Positions 12,550 to 26,100 of a stretch of 64,000 bases of DNA are shown piece by piece. Source of the DNA: Dipetalonema caudispina (Eukaryota > Nematoda > Chromadorea > Rhabditida > Onchocercidae); assembly GCA_013365325.1 (NCBI GenBank), contig JABVXV010000057.1, positions 1 through 64,000 on the forward strand, given 5' to 3'. The notes beneath the pieces are model-generated. The model was not told the origin of the DNA and searched no databases. It saw only the letters and a list, made by a program, of their open reading frames with translations. A program made the position numbers and the translations under genes. Every line of letters begins with the position of its first letter. Within the stretch, counting starts at the first letter, position 1.

Positions 12550-15500
12550 GAAAGTAAATTATTAAAAAGTTATTGTTTTTGGGGACTTATGAAAGCGCAC
12601 GAGGAAATCTTCATATAAATAATGCAAATTGATAGCAAGATATACAGTGGAACTTTTAATTTTAATTCATTTCAGTGCAATTCAATGAGTACACTTAAAA
12701 CCTAATGGGAAGATTCATTAATAAATTGTAAAAACTGCTAGCTTTGATATCACAATAACAAGTACTGGTAATGAATAATCATAATGTATAACCTTCTAAT
12801 CGATGGATTAATTCATTAACTAATTCTTATGAGTTATATTATTCGGCAATTATAATTCCATCGTAATTGATGATTTTATACTCATTGATTTCCTTGAACT
12901 TTAAAAGGTGGGAAATGACATTTGAAAAGAGTCCACTACAAAGTAACAGCTGAGAATTGGTAGAAGATGCAAACCTTTACGCGCTAAATTGAAAAGTTTG
13001 CAGGAAGTTCGTAAGCTACAGCTCTCCAATTACATTCTTTGCTTTGCTTATATCTCATTATACCTTTAATCTCTTGAAGTTTATTCCTGGTTTTCATATA
13101 ATTCTTTATTTGAAAAGTACTGATAGCTATACTTTAAATTTTTATTTATATTTCAATTTAAGTTATAAAGTTAACGTTTAAATCAAATTGAATTAATTAA
13201 CCTAAGCGGAATTCATTTTTACAAAAGGATATTACGGAGTGGATTTATCCATCTAAACATAAAACATAACCAAACATTCGTTTAATAATATAAACTAAGG
13301 TTGAACTATACGATCATACAGAAATAATGATTTCGGAAAAGAAACAAGCATTACAAAATACTGAAAAGCAATGCTATTATGTGCACTTTTTTCTATTCCA
13401 TCCCATTTCGCCATATAACAATTTCCAGTTGGAAAATAATGTCCAAAAGAGATTAATCATATGCAGAAAAAAAAAAGAATAAAATTAGAAAAATGAAAGA
13501 GGTCATGGGTCTGTCATTAATTCCGATATTACTCCTCTCTAATACTCAGTATTTTCAGCTTTTATTAAGCGATAACGATAATGAGAATTAAAAGAATCTC
13601 GAAAATGATAATTAAATTTTGCTTATTTCAGGAAAATTCTTCCCTCAATCCAATTCCATTTTGATCATTAATTATCAAACTAATTTGAAATCTAACTATG
13701 ATGTGGAGAAATTTTATCATAACCAATACCCAGATGCTTGAAAAGTGCTAAGTTGAGTTGAACAAAAAGAAAAAAAAAAAAAGTGATAAAATGCTGAGAG
13801 TATAGCAACATCCAACATATCACAAAAAATTGAGCAATGGAAATACAACAAAATGTATCGCTGAGCATTCCATCAATACGTATCATTCATTACATGCGCG
13901 GTTCTTTTCTATCAAAATATACGGAAATTTCTAATCTAATCGAGATAAATAAATATTTTAAAATAAAAGATATAACTGAGGGAATGTAATATCAGAGATG
14001 GAAATAGGAATAATACATGAGGTATACCAGCTGATAATAACAAATATACTATTCGTCTAGAAGAGTGAAAATTTGTTGAAACAGCTGTAACAATTCTTGC
14101 AATCCAAGTAATCACATGACAAATAGCGCTCTTCACATCAGATTGGTGAAGAGGTTCATGAGGAAAAAGAAGACCGGTTTTAAACAGGAACAAAAATTAA
14201 AATATTTAAGTACGTCTTCTCTAAATAGTCACTTCCTCCTTGGATGAAAAAGAAACTAATCGAAATGACATAACATCGAATGCACCCATTCATTTTCATC
14301 TGATGGGAATAATTTTCATTCCCTATTTTGAAAAGATGGAAATTTTTGCGCAAACTATAAAAAACAGTTTCAACTAGTAATGTTTACTTTCAAAAAAAAA
14401 AAAAAAAAAATCAGAAAAATTATTGCTGCTAAGGGAAAGAGGAATTTTCGAAAAAAAAAAAAGGCTGGAAAAAAGTAATTTCCGCTCGTATGTTTCAGTT
14501 AGCTAATTATTTCTATCTCTAAAAGTCCTGTCATAAAAAAGGTCGTTTGCGAATCGTATGAAAAACTAAAAGGATGGAAAAAATTATGAAGTTGAAATAT
14601 GCGAATAGACTGATAAAGATAAGATATCATGAAATGTGGACAATTTGATAAATTAAGGTATGTATGGGATGGAAAAGAAGTTTATTTTATATAATTAGAT
14701 TAAAAAAGAGAAACGAACTATTTATGTGTTCATTAGAATGTGAAATCAGGGTAATATCAATTCTTTTTTTCATTTACTAATGAGACAATGAAAGTTATCA
14801 CTTATCAGCAAATGATTAAATAAAGAAAATATCAGATGAATAGGCACTGTGTAACTTTGAAATACATGGATAGAAAAACTATGGAATAAATACAGATCCA
14901 ATCTGTTAAACATTTCAGAAATGTAAATGACCGACATTCAGTGCAATTAATCAGGTACTTCGGTAAACCCGGGTATACCTTTGGAACATTGTAGAATACT
15001 CATAAGAAAAAAAAAAAGTAACAAAGATTCGTTCAGCCAATGAGAATGCAAACGTAAAAGTGAAAAAATAAATCGATAAAAGAATAGACAATTTTTGCAT
15101 TGCTATTAAATGTAAACGAAAAATCCATATGTGATAGTTGGAATTTTCAAAAAAGTAAACAATGTTGCAGTAAACAGTTTTAAATAACTATATTGCAATC
15201 AGCGCCTTATATCTTACCTCCCAAAGGGCAGAATATCAGAATGGAAATGAATGATGTCGCATTATTATTTGACAAGCTAAATTTTAAAAGCTATAGATCA
15301 AAAGTATTTATAATTTAGAAGGATCATTTAGTTACAACCAAAATTTCCCATTGAAATAAAGGGACATGGCTTAACTTCAATCAGCATTGAAATATTGACC
15401 AAAATGAAAAGATACGAAATGAATGGCTCTTTTTTTTTTTTGCCTTTCTTTTTTACTAAGAATGAGAGAATGTTCGGTCTTCGGTCATCGAACTATCATT

Positions 15501-18500
15501 TGCTGAAAACTTCAATTCTCTTCTCTTCTGCTTATCCATTTCATCTGGAGTAAAAAGACTTCTTTACTTAAAATTATCCTTTATCTCTTCTCTCTTCTTT
15601 CGATCCTTTACACTTTCTGAATTCATTCCTCTTATCTTTATTTTTTTCTTTGAAAAGCCATAAATTTCTTCTCAAAATTCCGTGATCATTTATTTCGTGT
15701 GTAAATAACATCGAAAGAGGAAAGAAAACTTTTTCAAAATTTTCCTTCGTTTTTAAAATCAATTTTCCACCTTCACGTGGGATGAAAAAGGATAATTTTG
15801 TATCATGTTAAAAGAAGATTACTAATTGATTTTCGAATCTATTCTCATCACGAATTCGATTAATGATTGTTACGAGTTAAGAGGAACGGAGAGGTAACCC
15901 TTCAGCCCACTATGAATTCAAAAAATTGAATGAAAGAAAATTCACCTTTAAACATAGCGTTCTTTTAGATATTTCTTCGAGGGTATACAAAAATTTGCCT
16001 TAATCTGAAAATTTAGGAATAAATGTAACAAATTTGACCAGAAAAAACAATATACATAAAAATGATATCATTAAAATTTCAGGGGCAACTCCAGCTTCAT
16101 TGAAAGATTTGTTTTTGATGAATAATTATCATCTCTCATACTACCTTATCAACTTGCCAAACAATTTTTGAGTTTCAATGGAATGTCATTGAACAGAAAG
16201 ATCGTCAAAATAGTCTCCACTGAAAAAAAAAAAGAAAAAAATTGTCAAAAATTTCGAATAGAAATTAGACATTCTCAAATTCTTCATAAATTAAACAAAT
16301 AAATGTTTATCAGATCTATCTATCAGTTCACCATTTACAAATGAAAGGATCAATGAGTAATATCAGCAATGCGCTTATCTATGCTGCCTGTATTATCAAT
16401 GTGAAATTTATGAATTTAATATTCTAAAAACTATAATTTATGTTGTGAAGAAAAGAAATTGAAGAAAGATTTGTTAAGAGAAAGGTTAAAAAATTGAAAA
16501 ATAAACATTTCACTCAAACAATCGAATTTGTAGGATTTGTTGTCATCCAATGACAAAAACAGCAATAACACATACGATAATAATAATAATAAGTGGTAAA
16601 GTTGAGTTAGAAAAGAGGAGAATCGATTCTTACATTATCTAAATGTACATATGGGTGTGTCTGTCTGTTTGTCTGTCTACTGATTACACCCATCTTCGAA
16701 CAGCTAACATAGGAACTGACTGATACAATGAATGGATAGGAATAAATTGTAGTTTGTTCCAATCCTTGCAAATCTCTAATTTCATTATTATCTCTCTGTC
16801 TGCTCATTTGTCCATAATACGCTCCGCGAAATGTACAGAAAGTTGGTTGCCCTTTTAGAATGTCCAATGATTGGCTATATCCTAAAGTTGTATCTTTGTA
16901 CCTAATTGTTACCGAAGAAAGGCTTACCTTTATAGGCCCCTCTCATATACCTATACTTATCGTCACTTACCTAACAATTCATTATGTAGAACAATGAAGT
17001 GTATCACAAAGAAATATTATTAGGGAGTTGATGTATTTCTATTCCAATTTATCGTTTCGGAAGAAAGCCAAGTAATGATTAGTGAAGGATTATATATTTT
17101 ACTAATTAAGTAAACAACTGACTATTAGTAATACCAACAATCCTATCAATTATATCATCTTTTCTGGCTAGGATTGGCTTAGTAAGGCAGGGAAAGATGC
17201 CAAGTAATGCAAGAAAATCTACTTTTTTTTTTTTTTTTTTTTCAACAGCTGCGGCTATATATCATCATTGAGTGCGGCCATATATCATCATCATTGAGCT
17301 AATGCAAATGAACTCACTCCTTCCTTCTTTTAACTAATTCCCTGTTTGGATAATTCTACTATCAGGATAGATATTACCAGCGTTTGATAACTCTGTCCGA
17401 TCCATTCCATAAAAATAATGAAAAACTCGAATATGATTCAGGTCAACGAGGATACATGTCGAATTTCTGGATATTCGATGTCAAATGCGGTGCAAAAGCT
17501 AATAACTTTTGCTAAAAGAAAAAATAGCTGCTAAGCAATTATCGATGTAGACAAGAAGAGGCAAAAGATCAGCACTAAAATGCTACTCCTAGGAGAATCA
17601 ATTAATTAAAGGACATCAGGAATGAGTCGCATATAGATAATTCATTATCAGAAATAAGATATTCTTTGGTATGGGACTGGATAAGTTTAAAAGAGCAACC
17701 AGATAAGTGGTAAAGACACGCATACAAACGCATATATGGCACTGAAAAGAGGTGACAAATCGGATTAAAGCAAACAAATACGAAACCGGAAAAAAGGAAG
17801 GAGGAAGAAGTAGTGAGAGAAGAAAGGATAAAAGTATGATTCTGGTTCGTTAAAACATTTATGCCAATCAAAAAATGGAAGAACTTTCAGTAGCAGGAAA
17901 AGTGAGGAAAAAAAAAAAAAAAGAAGATGGGCGGAAATGAATAGATAAGTATTTAATAAGATTGTTAAGTACTAATGAAAGATAATACAATTGAAGTGGC
18001 ATCTTTATTGCTTTATTCAAAAATTAGTAACAAACTAAGAGCCTGAAATTCTTTATGCATTGAAAGGATGGAGAGTTTTGGAAGGAATATGATAAAAATG
18101 AGAGAAACATAAAATTAGCGATGATGAAGAAAGTTGTGAAGCATAAGACATGAATGATTCAACAAAAGCAGAATAAAATGTTTCGAAATAACTTCATAAA
18201 ATTGAACGATAAACATAAATATAAAGTTAATGATGATTTAAAAGAAGAAACAGTAAAAATTTTTAGCAAGATTACTGTGGTAAGTTTAAAATGCTCATTG
18301 AATAGTCCAATTGGATTAAAGTAAGGAAGAATGAATCCAAAATAACAAATATGGCAGATTTGTTGTTTGATGAAATGGACTTTTGTTCCTACTTCATGTC
18401 TTCTTGAATATTACAAAATGGTTTTAGTCATTGCATCAGAAGAAATATATGTTTTTTGGTTTAAAAAAAAACTTCCAATAGCTTATATCTCTGATGGCAG

Positions 18501-21038
18501 AAATGATCAAAATTTGGTTGATTTGGGACGATTGACGATTGAAATGCTAGCAATAAAAGAACAATTTTTCTGAAGGAATACCATTCTAAAGTGAGCAGAA
18601 ATGAAATTGTCAAGATCGAAGGGAATAAACGATCAATTACAATTAACAAAATGATAACGAAGTACTTTGAAAGGGAAAGATACATCTTAATTTGGAGCAC
18701 AGATAAAATACAATAAACAATACAATTCCTTATCACATACACGTGACCGATCACGTTTTGAAATTTTTAGTAACATCAGAAGATTTCTTTAAAATCTTAT
18801 GAAAATTTACAATATTTTTCAAATGATCAACGGCACTAAACTTGAAATAATTGGAAAAGGTTCATTTTCATCTTCCTTATTTATGATTGCAAGAATATGC
18901 TTTGATGGTATAAAACTATCAACAAAATATGGAAGAAAATGAAAGTGAAGAGTTAAAAATATTTTGAGATATTAGAATAAAGGATTTAAAACTTAGATTG
19001 AAAATATGCAATGAACTGTGCAGTTAGCACATTTCTCCGTAGTAATTAGTAATGACAATAGTAATTATAATAAATAGAATAATAACACACATCCAAATAA
19101 CATAATCTGTATGTCACCTTTTTAATGAATACAAACAAATTTTCAAATTTGAACGCTATCGAATCTCTAACATTCCTTTGATTTATATGTCTTTCAGAAT
19201 TCAAAATTTAAATTCCTGGAATGAAACTTAAATTTGCTAAACTAAATAATTCAATGTATGTGGAAAAATATGCAAATGAAGAGCTAAATCTTTTAGAACG
19301 GTATGCAAATAGGCAAGTAAAGAAACAAAAAATATGCCAAAACGTTTTTAAATAAAAAATTTTGTTGAAAAATGTAATTTCATAAGATTCTTGCAGATGT
19401 CCATTATGCTCCAACATTTGTGTCAAATGTTCCTGGATGACAATATTGAAAGTTTTGAATTCTTATTTTAAACAAATGCAAAAAAAAAAAATTCAAGATA
19501 CAATACAAATATATTTTTTAAATTTTATGCTAGATGAAATTTCGATTTCAAAAACTGAATGACTAATTTAAATAATAGTGGAACAGAATAAATTTTAGCC
19601 AATAGAAGGCATAAGAATGTAGTGAATCACACATTTAATCGCTTTCTTACTAATTGCCAATATAGTTGTTATTTAAATATTCTTAATGATTTGTTTCCTT
19701 TTTCGAGTTCAATTTAAAATTTCTCAATTAAAAATTAGATCATTTGAATAAAAGAGATGTGGAATAGTTTGTGTATGACATAAATTATCTAAGCTATCTT
19801 AACTGCTAAAAAAAGTTGAGTACAGAGTTGCAATACAATTAAAAGAAGAATTGAAATAAAGTGGACCACAAGGAGTAAACAAACTAATGTAAATCTAATG
19901 GGTTGTTGTTTGTATACGAATTAATAGCATAACTTTATGTTATCCTTCCAAGACATTGGTGATCACTATGAAATGTTTACTTTCGCTTCAGCAAATGTAT
20001 CTGATGGGACAATTTAAATTTTAATATTTAAATTGCACCAAATAATGGTATTAGAGAAATACGTAGAATCGATAAATAAAATTTTAAAACATAAAAACTA
20101 GCCAATATGCCAAGACAACTAGTAACTTGCATTAACAGTATGAAGTAAGAATTACTGAAGCTTTCATAATCAATGAATTCAAAGATTCGAAGTACGATAA
20201 AGTGACCGAATAACTGAAAGTGACCAATTATTACATTAATATTAAAAGGACTAAAATATTAATAAATAATCTGAAGTACCACATCCTATGAAAGAATTCA
20301 ATTTAAATCGTATTAGAAAAGAATGATGTAAATGAGTACATACTTCATATACGGTAATTCGTCTATGCCAAAAATTTTAGGGAAGTTTTTAGCTCTTGTC
20401 TAATTACAAATCAATGAACCTATACTGTTAATTTCTTTTAATTGATCGTTCTATCGTAGTAACGCTAGGATAAGGAAAGGTATTTTCATGCTACTAATGC
20501 CGTTACTTCTTGTCCACTTCAATACCACAATTTCTTGTGGACTACCTAAGAAGGAAATACCCTCTTTTTATTTCCCGTGACCTCTCGATCACTTCACATT
20601 GTAACACTCGCATTCACCGACTACATTTACCACTCGCTTTATAACATCAAAACTATTCAGACTATTACGTGACAAACGATTGGGATTAACAAATTTTCGT
20701 ACCGCCTCACGTCGGAGTGCTCTTATTTCAGCGGGGCACGTGATCGGTTGCGTCTGCTTATTTTTGATGGGGCGTTTAAAGGGAAGATATGCGATATGAT
20801 ACGGGATACGGGGACGTTTTTGAAATTCGAAGGATAAGAAAGCTATATGAAATATCCTGCGATTTCTTCAAAATCGTGAATGATTTTAAACAACAATTTT
20901 TACAAGAGAAAGTTTGATTTCATTTTGATGAAAAAATAATGTGGTGAGATTGGATAGAATTGTAAAATAGGATGAGAATTGATTTGTATTGTACTTGTGC
21001 TAGTAGAATTTTTAACCTATGTTTGCAGTATATTTCAG
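12550..21038. other. 8.5-kb AT-rich divergent intergenic region
   Basis: No protein gene could be supported here. The region separates minus-strand coronin from plus-strand nuo-6 and should hold both promoters and perhaps untranslated first exons of coronin. Seen within it: poly(T) at 17224-17243, a GTCT/GTTT microsatellite at about 16655-16680, and an imperfect tandem repeat at about 17250-17300 (GCGGCTATATATCATCATTG, then a near copy). At about 16890-16975 a minus-strand stretch is flanked by donor-like CTATAAAG/GTAAGC; it could be an untranslated exon. Confidence 0.55.
20690..20830. promoter_or_regulatory. GC-richer block with CACGTG box, probable promoter region
   Basis: A sharp rise in G+C just upstream of nuo-6 includes a palindromic E-box CACGTG at 20737-20742 and several CG dinucleotides, otherwise rare here. 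Its position between divergent genes about 300 bp before nuo-6 suggests a promoter; this is inference from position and composition. Confidence 0.4.
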
Positions 21039-21062
21039 GTAAGAGGTGTATAAAAGATCGAG

Positions 21063-22786
21063 ATGCGGTCCTCACTGGTAAGGTTTAAAATGCCAACAAA
21101 CACAAAACTATGGCAAGATCCAGTGCTGGGATACTTTGAAACTCATGGAAAAATGAAATTCATTGCTGGAGAAGATTACGGCATTAGCGATGAAGAGAAA
21201 AAGGTCATTTTTGATTGTTAAGGATTTTTTCAAGTTCACGAAAAGTTATAACAGCTAGCATTTCATGGCCTTAGATTCTGAGATTGGGAATCACATATTT
21301 GTTCTGTTGTCTGTAGCTTTATCACTGTATGATTTCGACAGCTATTTGCAGTAAAGCATTTTTCTGTCATTTCGTATTTTTCGATTTTTCAATTCCAAGA
21401 GTTCGACTTATCAGTGTTCGTGATATTTTTGCCGTGCTCTTTAGCATTTTTATGGGTTTCAGGCCGTATTATGGCGATATCGTTTAAAAGAAATTCTCAA
21501 GAAAGAATATCTTAGACGAGAATACGACCCCCATACCTTCAAGTATAGGGTAATTCATTTCTATGAAAAGTTCAGTTCACATTGCTTCCGCTTCTTGTGT
21601 CTGGGCATCTCACGTCGCTTACAGTTTGGAAAAGAAAAAAGATGTAAATGGCATAAGAATTTTGCATGCCAGCCGTGATAAATTTCCATTTTGAAGTTAA
21701 GCTGAATTAGTTTGCCGAAGAATTTTTTGTGTTAGTCTAAGCTTCTGAATTTTCTTCTAATTTCCAGTTTTTTTTAACTCATGTGTTATAGGAAGGTGTA
21801 GTAATTGATCCAGCTGTTTTTCGCTGGTATTCGGCCAATGCGATGCAATACGAATTTTTCCGTTACACCCCCAAGTCTGTGTTCCTTTATGCTGGCACGT
21901 TTGTCTTCGTGTTCTATATTCTGCTCAGAATAATGTTTCAGTTAGAGGTAAGCTTTGAAACTTCTAAAATATTTCAATATTTTTATCGATGTGTTGTGTA
22001 AGGTGTCGGCAATCCAATCAGTGTAGGTAGATTGGACGGAAGTTATCATAAATCGTCTGTAGTTATTCGGATGTGACTCTCTGTATGCAGTCATGTCTTT
22101 ATTGGAAAATACGTCATAATAAATAGTGGAACAGTTTGGAGAAGGGAACAGAAAATAAATTTTTCTTACTTGATAGACTCAGATAATACTGTATTTCCGC
22201 TTTGACTGTTCATTGGCAATAATGAGGTTACTTGGCTCATTTCACATTTCACTTCATTGTATTTTGCGTTTTAAGAAGCTTGAAAGCTTATTTTCTGCAC
22301 AAAATTACGGCTTTAGATAGTAGATGAAATAACATAAAAAAGTAGAGGTTAAAGTTAGGGTTTAATTAGTTTCAGGGTAATTTCTGTGTTATGCCAAATT
22401 GTGTTTAAATCTGGAGTTTTTCATCAGTAAATCACTGAAATTGTGAAACTATTCATTTATCCGTATTTACATAGCTGACTAGGGTCGTTGTGTTTGGTCG
22501 CGAAAAAGTATTTATTCGTTTTGGATATAAACATGGCTTTCCAGTATATTGGTACTTACATTAGGTGTAATGAGAAATGATGCCAAACATGCCGTAGGAG
22601 GCATCATTTTTTCTCAAGTAATAAGTGTATTATTATTGGCTATACGAACAAATAAAATTTTCAAAAGTTCAGGATGATAGCCGTGATATGTGCTTGGATG
22701 GTGAATTGCTGTGGTGGGATCGTATGTATAATCGCCATGTGAACACGTGTGGCAACTACCATTTCAGTCCAACATTTGTGAATTAG
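21063..22786 (+). CDS. nuo-6: NADH:ubiquinone oxidoreductase subunit NDUFB4 (B15)
   Basis: NDUFB4 is an accessory subunit in the membrane arm of mitochondrial complex I. Four exons join in phase 0: 21063-21203, 21463-21549, 21792-21947, 22673-22786, giving 165 aa. Family signs are the basic stretch LKKEYLRREYDPHTFKY, the block VIDPAVFRWYSANA (matching the B15 xNPALLRWAYART pattern), RYTPKSV, and one membrane segment at about residues 106-124 (FLYAGTFVFVFYILLRIM), followed by a soluble tail DDSRDMCLDGELLWW typical of nematode versions. An in-frame second ATG at 21090 is an alternative start; the first gives MRSSLVRFKM. A TTTCAG acceptor at 21033-21038 lies 24 nt upstream, consistent with trans-splicing. 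The next gene, SKI3, starts 389 bp after the stop on the same strand. Family assignment is firm; the C. elegans symbol is by orthology. Confidence 0.92.
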
Positions 22787-23175
22787 GGGCCATTTTGATC
22801 GAAGTTTTAGATGTTCCAGGCTTATCGTTCATTTATTGTACATAAAATAGATAATTAGCTTTGTATTAACTCGTGTGTGTTTTTCTTTTTCGACCTTATA
22901 TCAATTTACATCGAAATATTATTAAAATTATGGATATACTCATGGAATTCGAAATGTGTTAAGACACCTCGTACATATCAAATTTTAGCATGGAACATAT
23001 ATGCAATGTTATAGGAATTATAAATACTACGTTGAAATTTTGGTATATATATGCTGGAGATTGCTGAAAGATTGAAATGGTGCCCAGAAAATAACGTAGT
23101 CCTCGTTTAGCTGTCATTGTTTGTATGGAATGCTTCAGGGTTCTAGTGATTGTTTCATTTTATTTCTTGGAAATT
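22787..23175 (+). other. Short nuo-6 to SKI3 intergenic spacer with 3' splice acceptor
   Basis: Only 389 bp separate the nuo-6 stop and the SKI3 start. It contains AATAAA-like sequence only as variants (for example ATAAAA near 22843) and a GCTTCAG acceptor at 23131-23137, 38 nt before the SKI3 ATG. This is the arrangement expected of a nematode operon, or of two closely packed trans-spliced genes. Confidence 0.55.
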
Positions 23176-26100
23176 ATGGGGACGAAAGCTCTACTCAAGA
23201 CCATTCGTCAACATATCGATGCCAAGGAATTCAAGAAAGCAGGGGAGATCATAGAGGTGTGCTATTTCCGAATATTGAAATACATAATGTGTTCGTATGT
23301 TCTACATTGATATTTCCGAATCTTTGTCGGTTTTCATTAAACCGATGAAATGTTAGCTCACTTTGGATTATTCGGACTAAAAATCATTCCCTTTTCTTTG
23401 TTCTCCAATCTTTTCAAATATAGTCCATTTTTAAATTGTTATTCCATGCTTAAGAGCTCAATAACTCCTACTTACTGGTTCCAGGATCTGTTAAAACAAG
23501 ACATATCTGATTATTTCTTGTTTGTCTTCGCAGCAATTACAAATGGAGAGATTGGAAACGATTGTGAAGCTATTAGTTATTACAAAAAGGCAACCGAACT
23601 TGATGCAGATAAGCCTTTAGCATGGCAAGGATTATACAAACTTTATGAACAGGGGAAATATGTTGATTTGGAACATATCGTAATAGTAATCCAAAATCTG
23701 CTACGTATTCCTGGGTATGTTAGTAACTTATTCAAACGCATGCTAGCAATTAAACCTTACCTATATCCTTTCAAAATTTCAGAATTTTCATTGCATCCGA
23801 AGCTTTACGTATAGAGGATTCACCAAGAGAACTTCATAGATTTGTTTTACTTATAAAAACTTAAAACTTGAAGAATTTTCACAGTTTTTTCGAGATTTTC
23901 AGATCCCTATTCTTGTTTAGGATGGTTCCAGAAAAAGTTTCTGCTTATGAGAGAGAACTGGGTTTTATTTTACTAAAATTGAAAAGGTTTGATGAAGCTT
24001 TTTCAAATCCAGAACGATTGGATGGTGTTGAATTTTGTTATGAAGCTCTAAAAATGGTACTGTCCACTGATGGCTGGGATGGCGATCGGAAAAAATTGGT
24101 AAATGTTCGATTTCATTGTAATCAACTTCAGACTATGTGAGAAAATCCTGCCTCTTCTTTTTTGCATTCTCTTCTAATTTTTTTTTGCAGATAGAACAAT
24201 GTTTAACCAGAATCGATAGTGACAAACTGGACTGTAAAATTCATCAGAAATGTGCAATATTACGTTGTTCTTGGGCAGAGGTGGGCGATTTTTTTTTGAC
24301 GTTTTGGCGATTCATATCTAGAATTTTCAAATTCACATTTCTGCAGTCTTATATTCTCTATTTTCATATCACTAATCAGTAAAGACCATGTTTAGACATT
24401 GGGAGAAATAAAGAATGTGTTGAGTGAGTACGTTAGAAATATTTCACTCGATAATGAATGGCTAACTGATTTACTGCGGTATTTCGTTATTATCTCCTAT
24501 TTGGAACGACGTCAAGTAGATTCTTTGACCGACGTTGTCGAAATGCTGAAAAATGTCGTAGGGAGAGAAACAGAATTTGAACTTCTGCTTGGACACATTG
24601 AGAAGATGGAAATGTCATCATCGATCAAAAATATTGATGAAAATTTGAGAGGCGACACATGCAAATGGTGAGTTGGCTCTCCTTGCTAGGACGAGTTGGA
24701 AGAAACAGAAGGAAAGGAATGAATAAATTTGCGATAAAGATGATTAGCCATCTACATTTGCTTTGGCTATTTCAGAGATACTGTAGATGACTATGAGATT
24801 TCAAAAACTGCTTTCGATGCTAACAATTCACTGATGTTTTTCTTTTTGATCTTCATATTGAATCCAAAATACATTTTCAGGCCGTATATCGGTTTGGCTA
24901 TTCCTCTACTGCTTTTTCAAGAACGCTATGAGCAAGTCTTGTCTCTTCTGGATATACCGACCCCACAGTTGCATCCCGCAATCACCAAAGCTTTAAGTGA
25001 ACAAATTTTCTTTGCTAGATGTGAAGCACTGTACGGTATTCATGATGATAATGCGTTGGCACAATTACATTTATTGTCGACTGATAGCTCAGGCAGTAAA
25101 GGAGTACCCACGAAAATACGGCTCGCGGTAAGGATTTGGGTCGAATTCTTAAGAGTTTTAATAATTTAAAAAATCTATGTTTTTAAATTATATTCAAAAT
25201 GAAAAAAGATGCATTATTTTTGAATTTTTTAGATGATATGTGAAAATGCTAATATGGATGATGTATCGAAAATAAAAATAATGCAAAAAGAGAAATATGA
25301 AGATCCTGCTGAGGAGATGTATTGGAAAGCTATGATTTTGAAGAACTCGCAATCAAAAGAATCCTTACAAGGTGATGACAAATTTTAGAATTTGAGTGAT
25401 GATATTGCTTTGATAAGTGGAACTAACCAATCACTTAGTACAGCACATCTCGAAATGTTGATATAGCTATGTGTTTTGTTTGTTTCCTGACAGGATCCCA
25501 CGATTTCAGTTGTCAAATTTTATCCTATCTTTCCAATGATTTGGGACGACCTCACCTGATAGTTTCCCATTTCGTCATATCTGTGCAACTTGCTTGAAGC
25601 TTTTGAATCAAATATTCTTGTGTTTTAGCACTAACCAATTACTGCCATTTTTACACCACAGTAAAGTGTTCGGATAGGATTTCTGATATATTTAAGGGAT
25701 TTCAATGTTTTTGGTTTCCTGATTGTTTTTTCTTTCCTTTCTTCGTTTTCATCAAAACAGCTGTTAGAATGAATTCAGTTTGATAGTTTCAGAAGCGAGA
25801 TCTTTAGCTGAAAATGCTGTAAAAACCAGTCCGAAATCATGGCAGTGGCTATTGGTTCTTGGCGAAATTTGCTTAAAATTGAATGCTGAAGATGCATTTA
25901 CTACATCGGTTCTTGTAAAGGTTCGGTTTTTCATGACAGAATAAATATTAGATATAGGAATCTATATTTCATCTAAACTGCTCCATAATTCGTAAGCAGG
26001 CCTGCAAATTTTCTGCTTTTAAATAAGTAGGAAATTATTCAAGCTTACTGTGATGGTTTTGAAAAAATCCTCCAAATTTTAATACTTCGTATTGTTCTGC

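Noticed and set aside
16607..16867. Minus-strand 86-codon ORF
   Set aside because: It includes a GTCT microsatellite, has no splice partners and resembles no protein family.
21049..21056. TATAAAAG just before the nuo-6 start
   Set aside because: It lies 7 bp before the ATG and downstream of the splice acceptor, so it cannot act as the core promoter of this gene.
24776..24880. Upstream acceptor extending SKI3 exon 6
   Set aside because: Joining from 24667 creates TGA at the junction; the acceptor before 24881 gives the expected protein.
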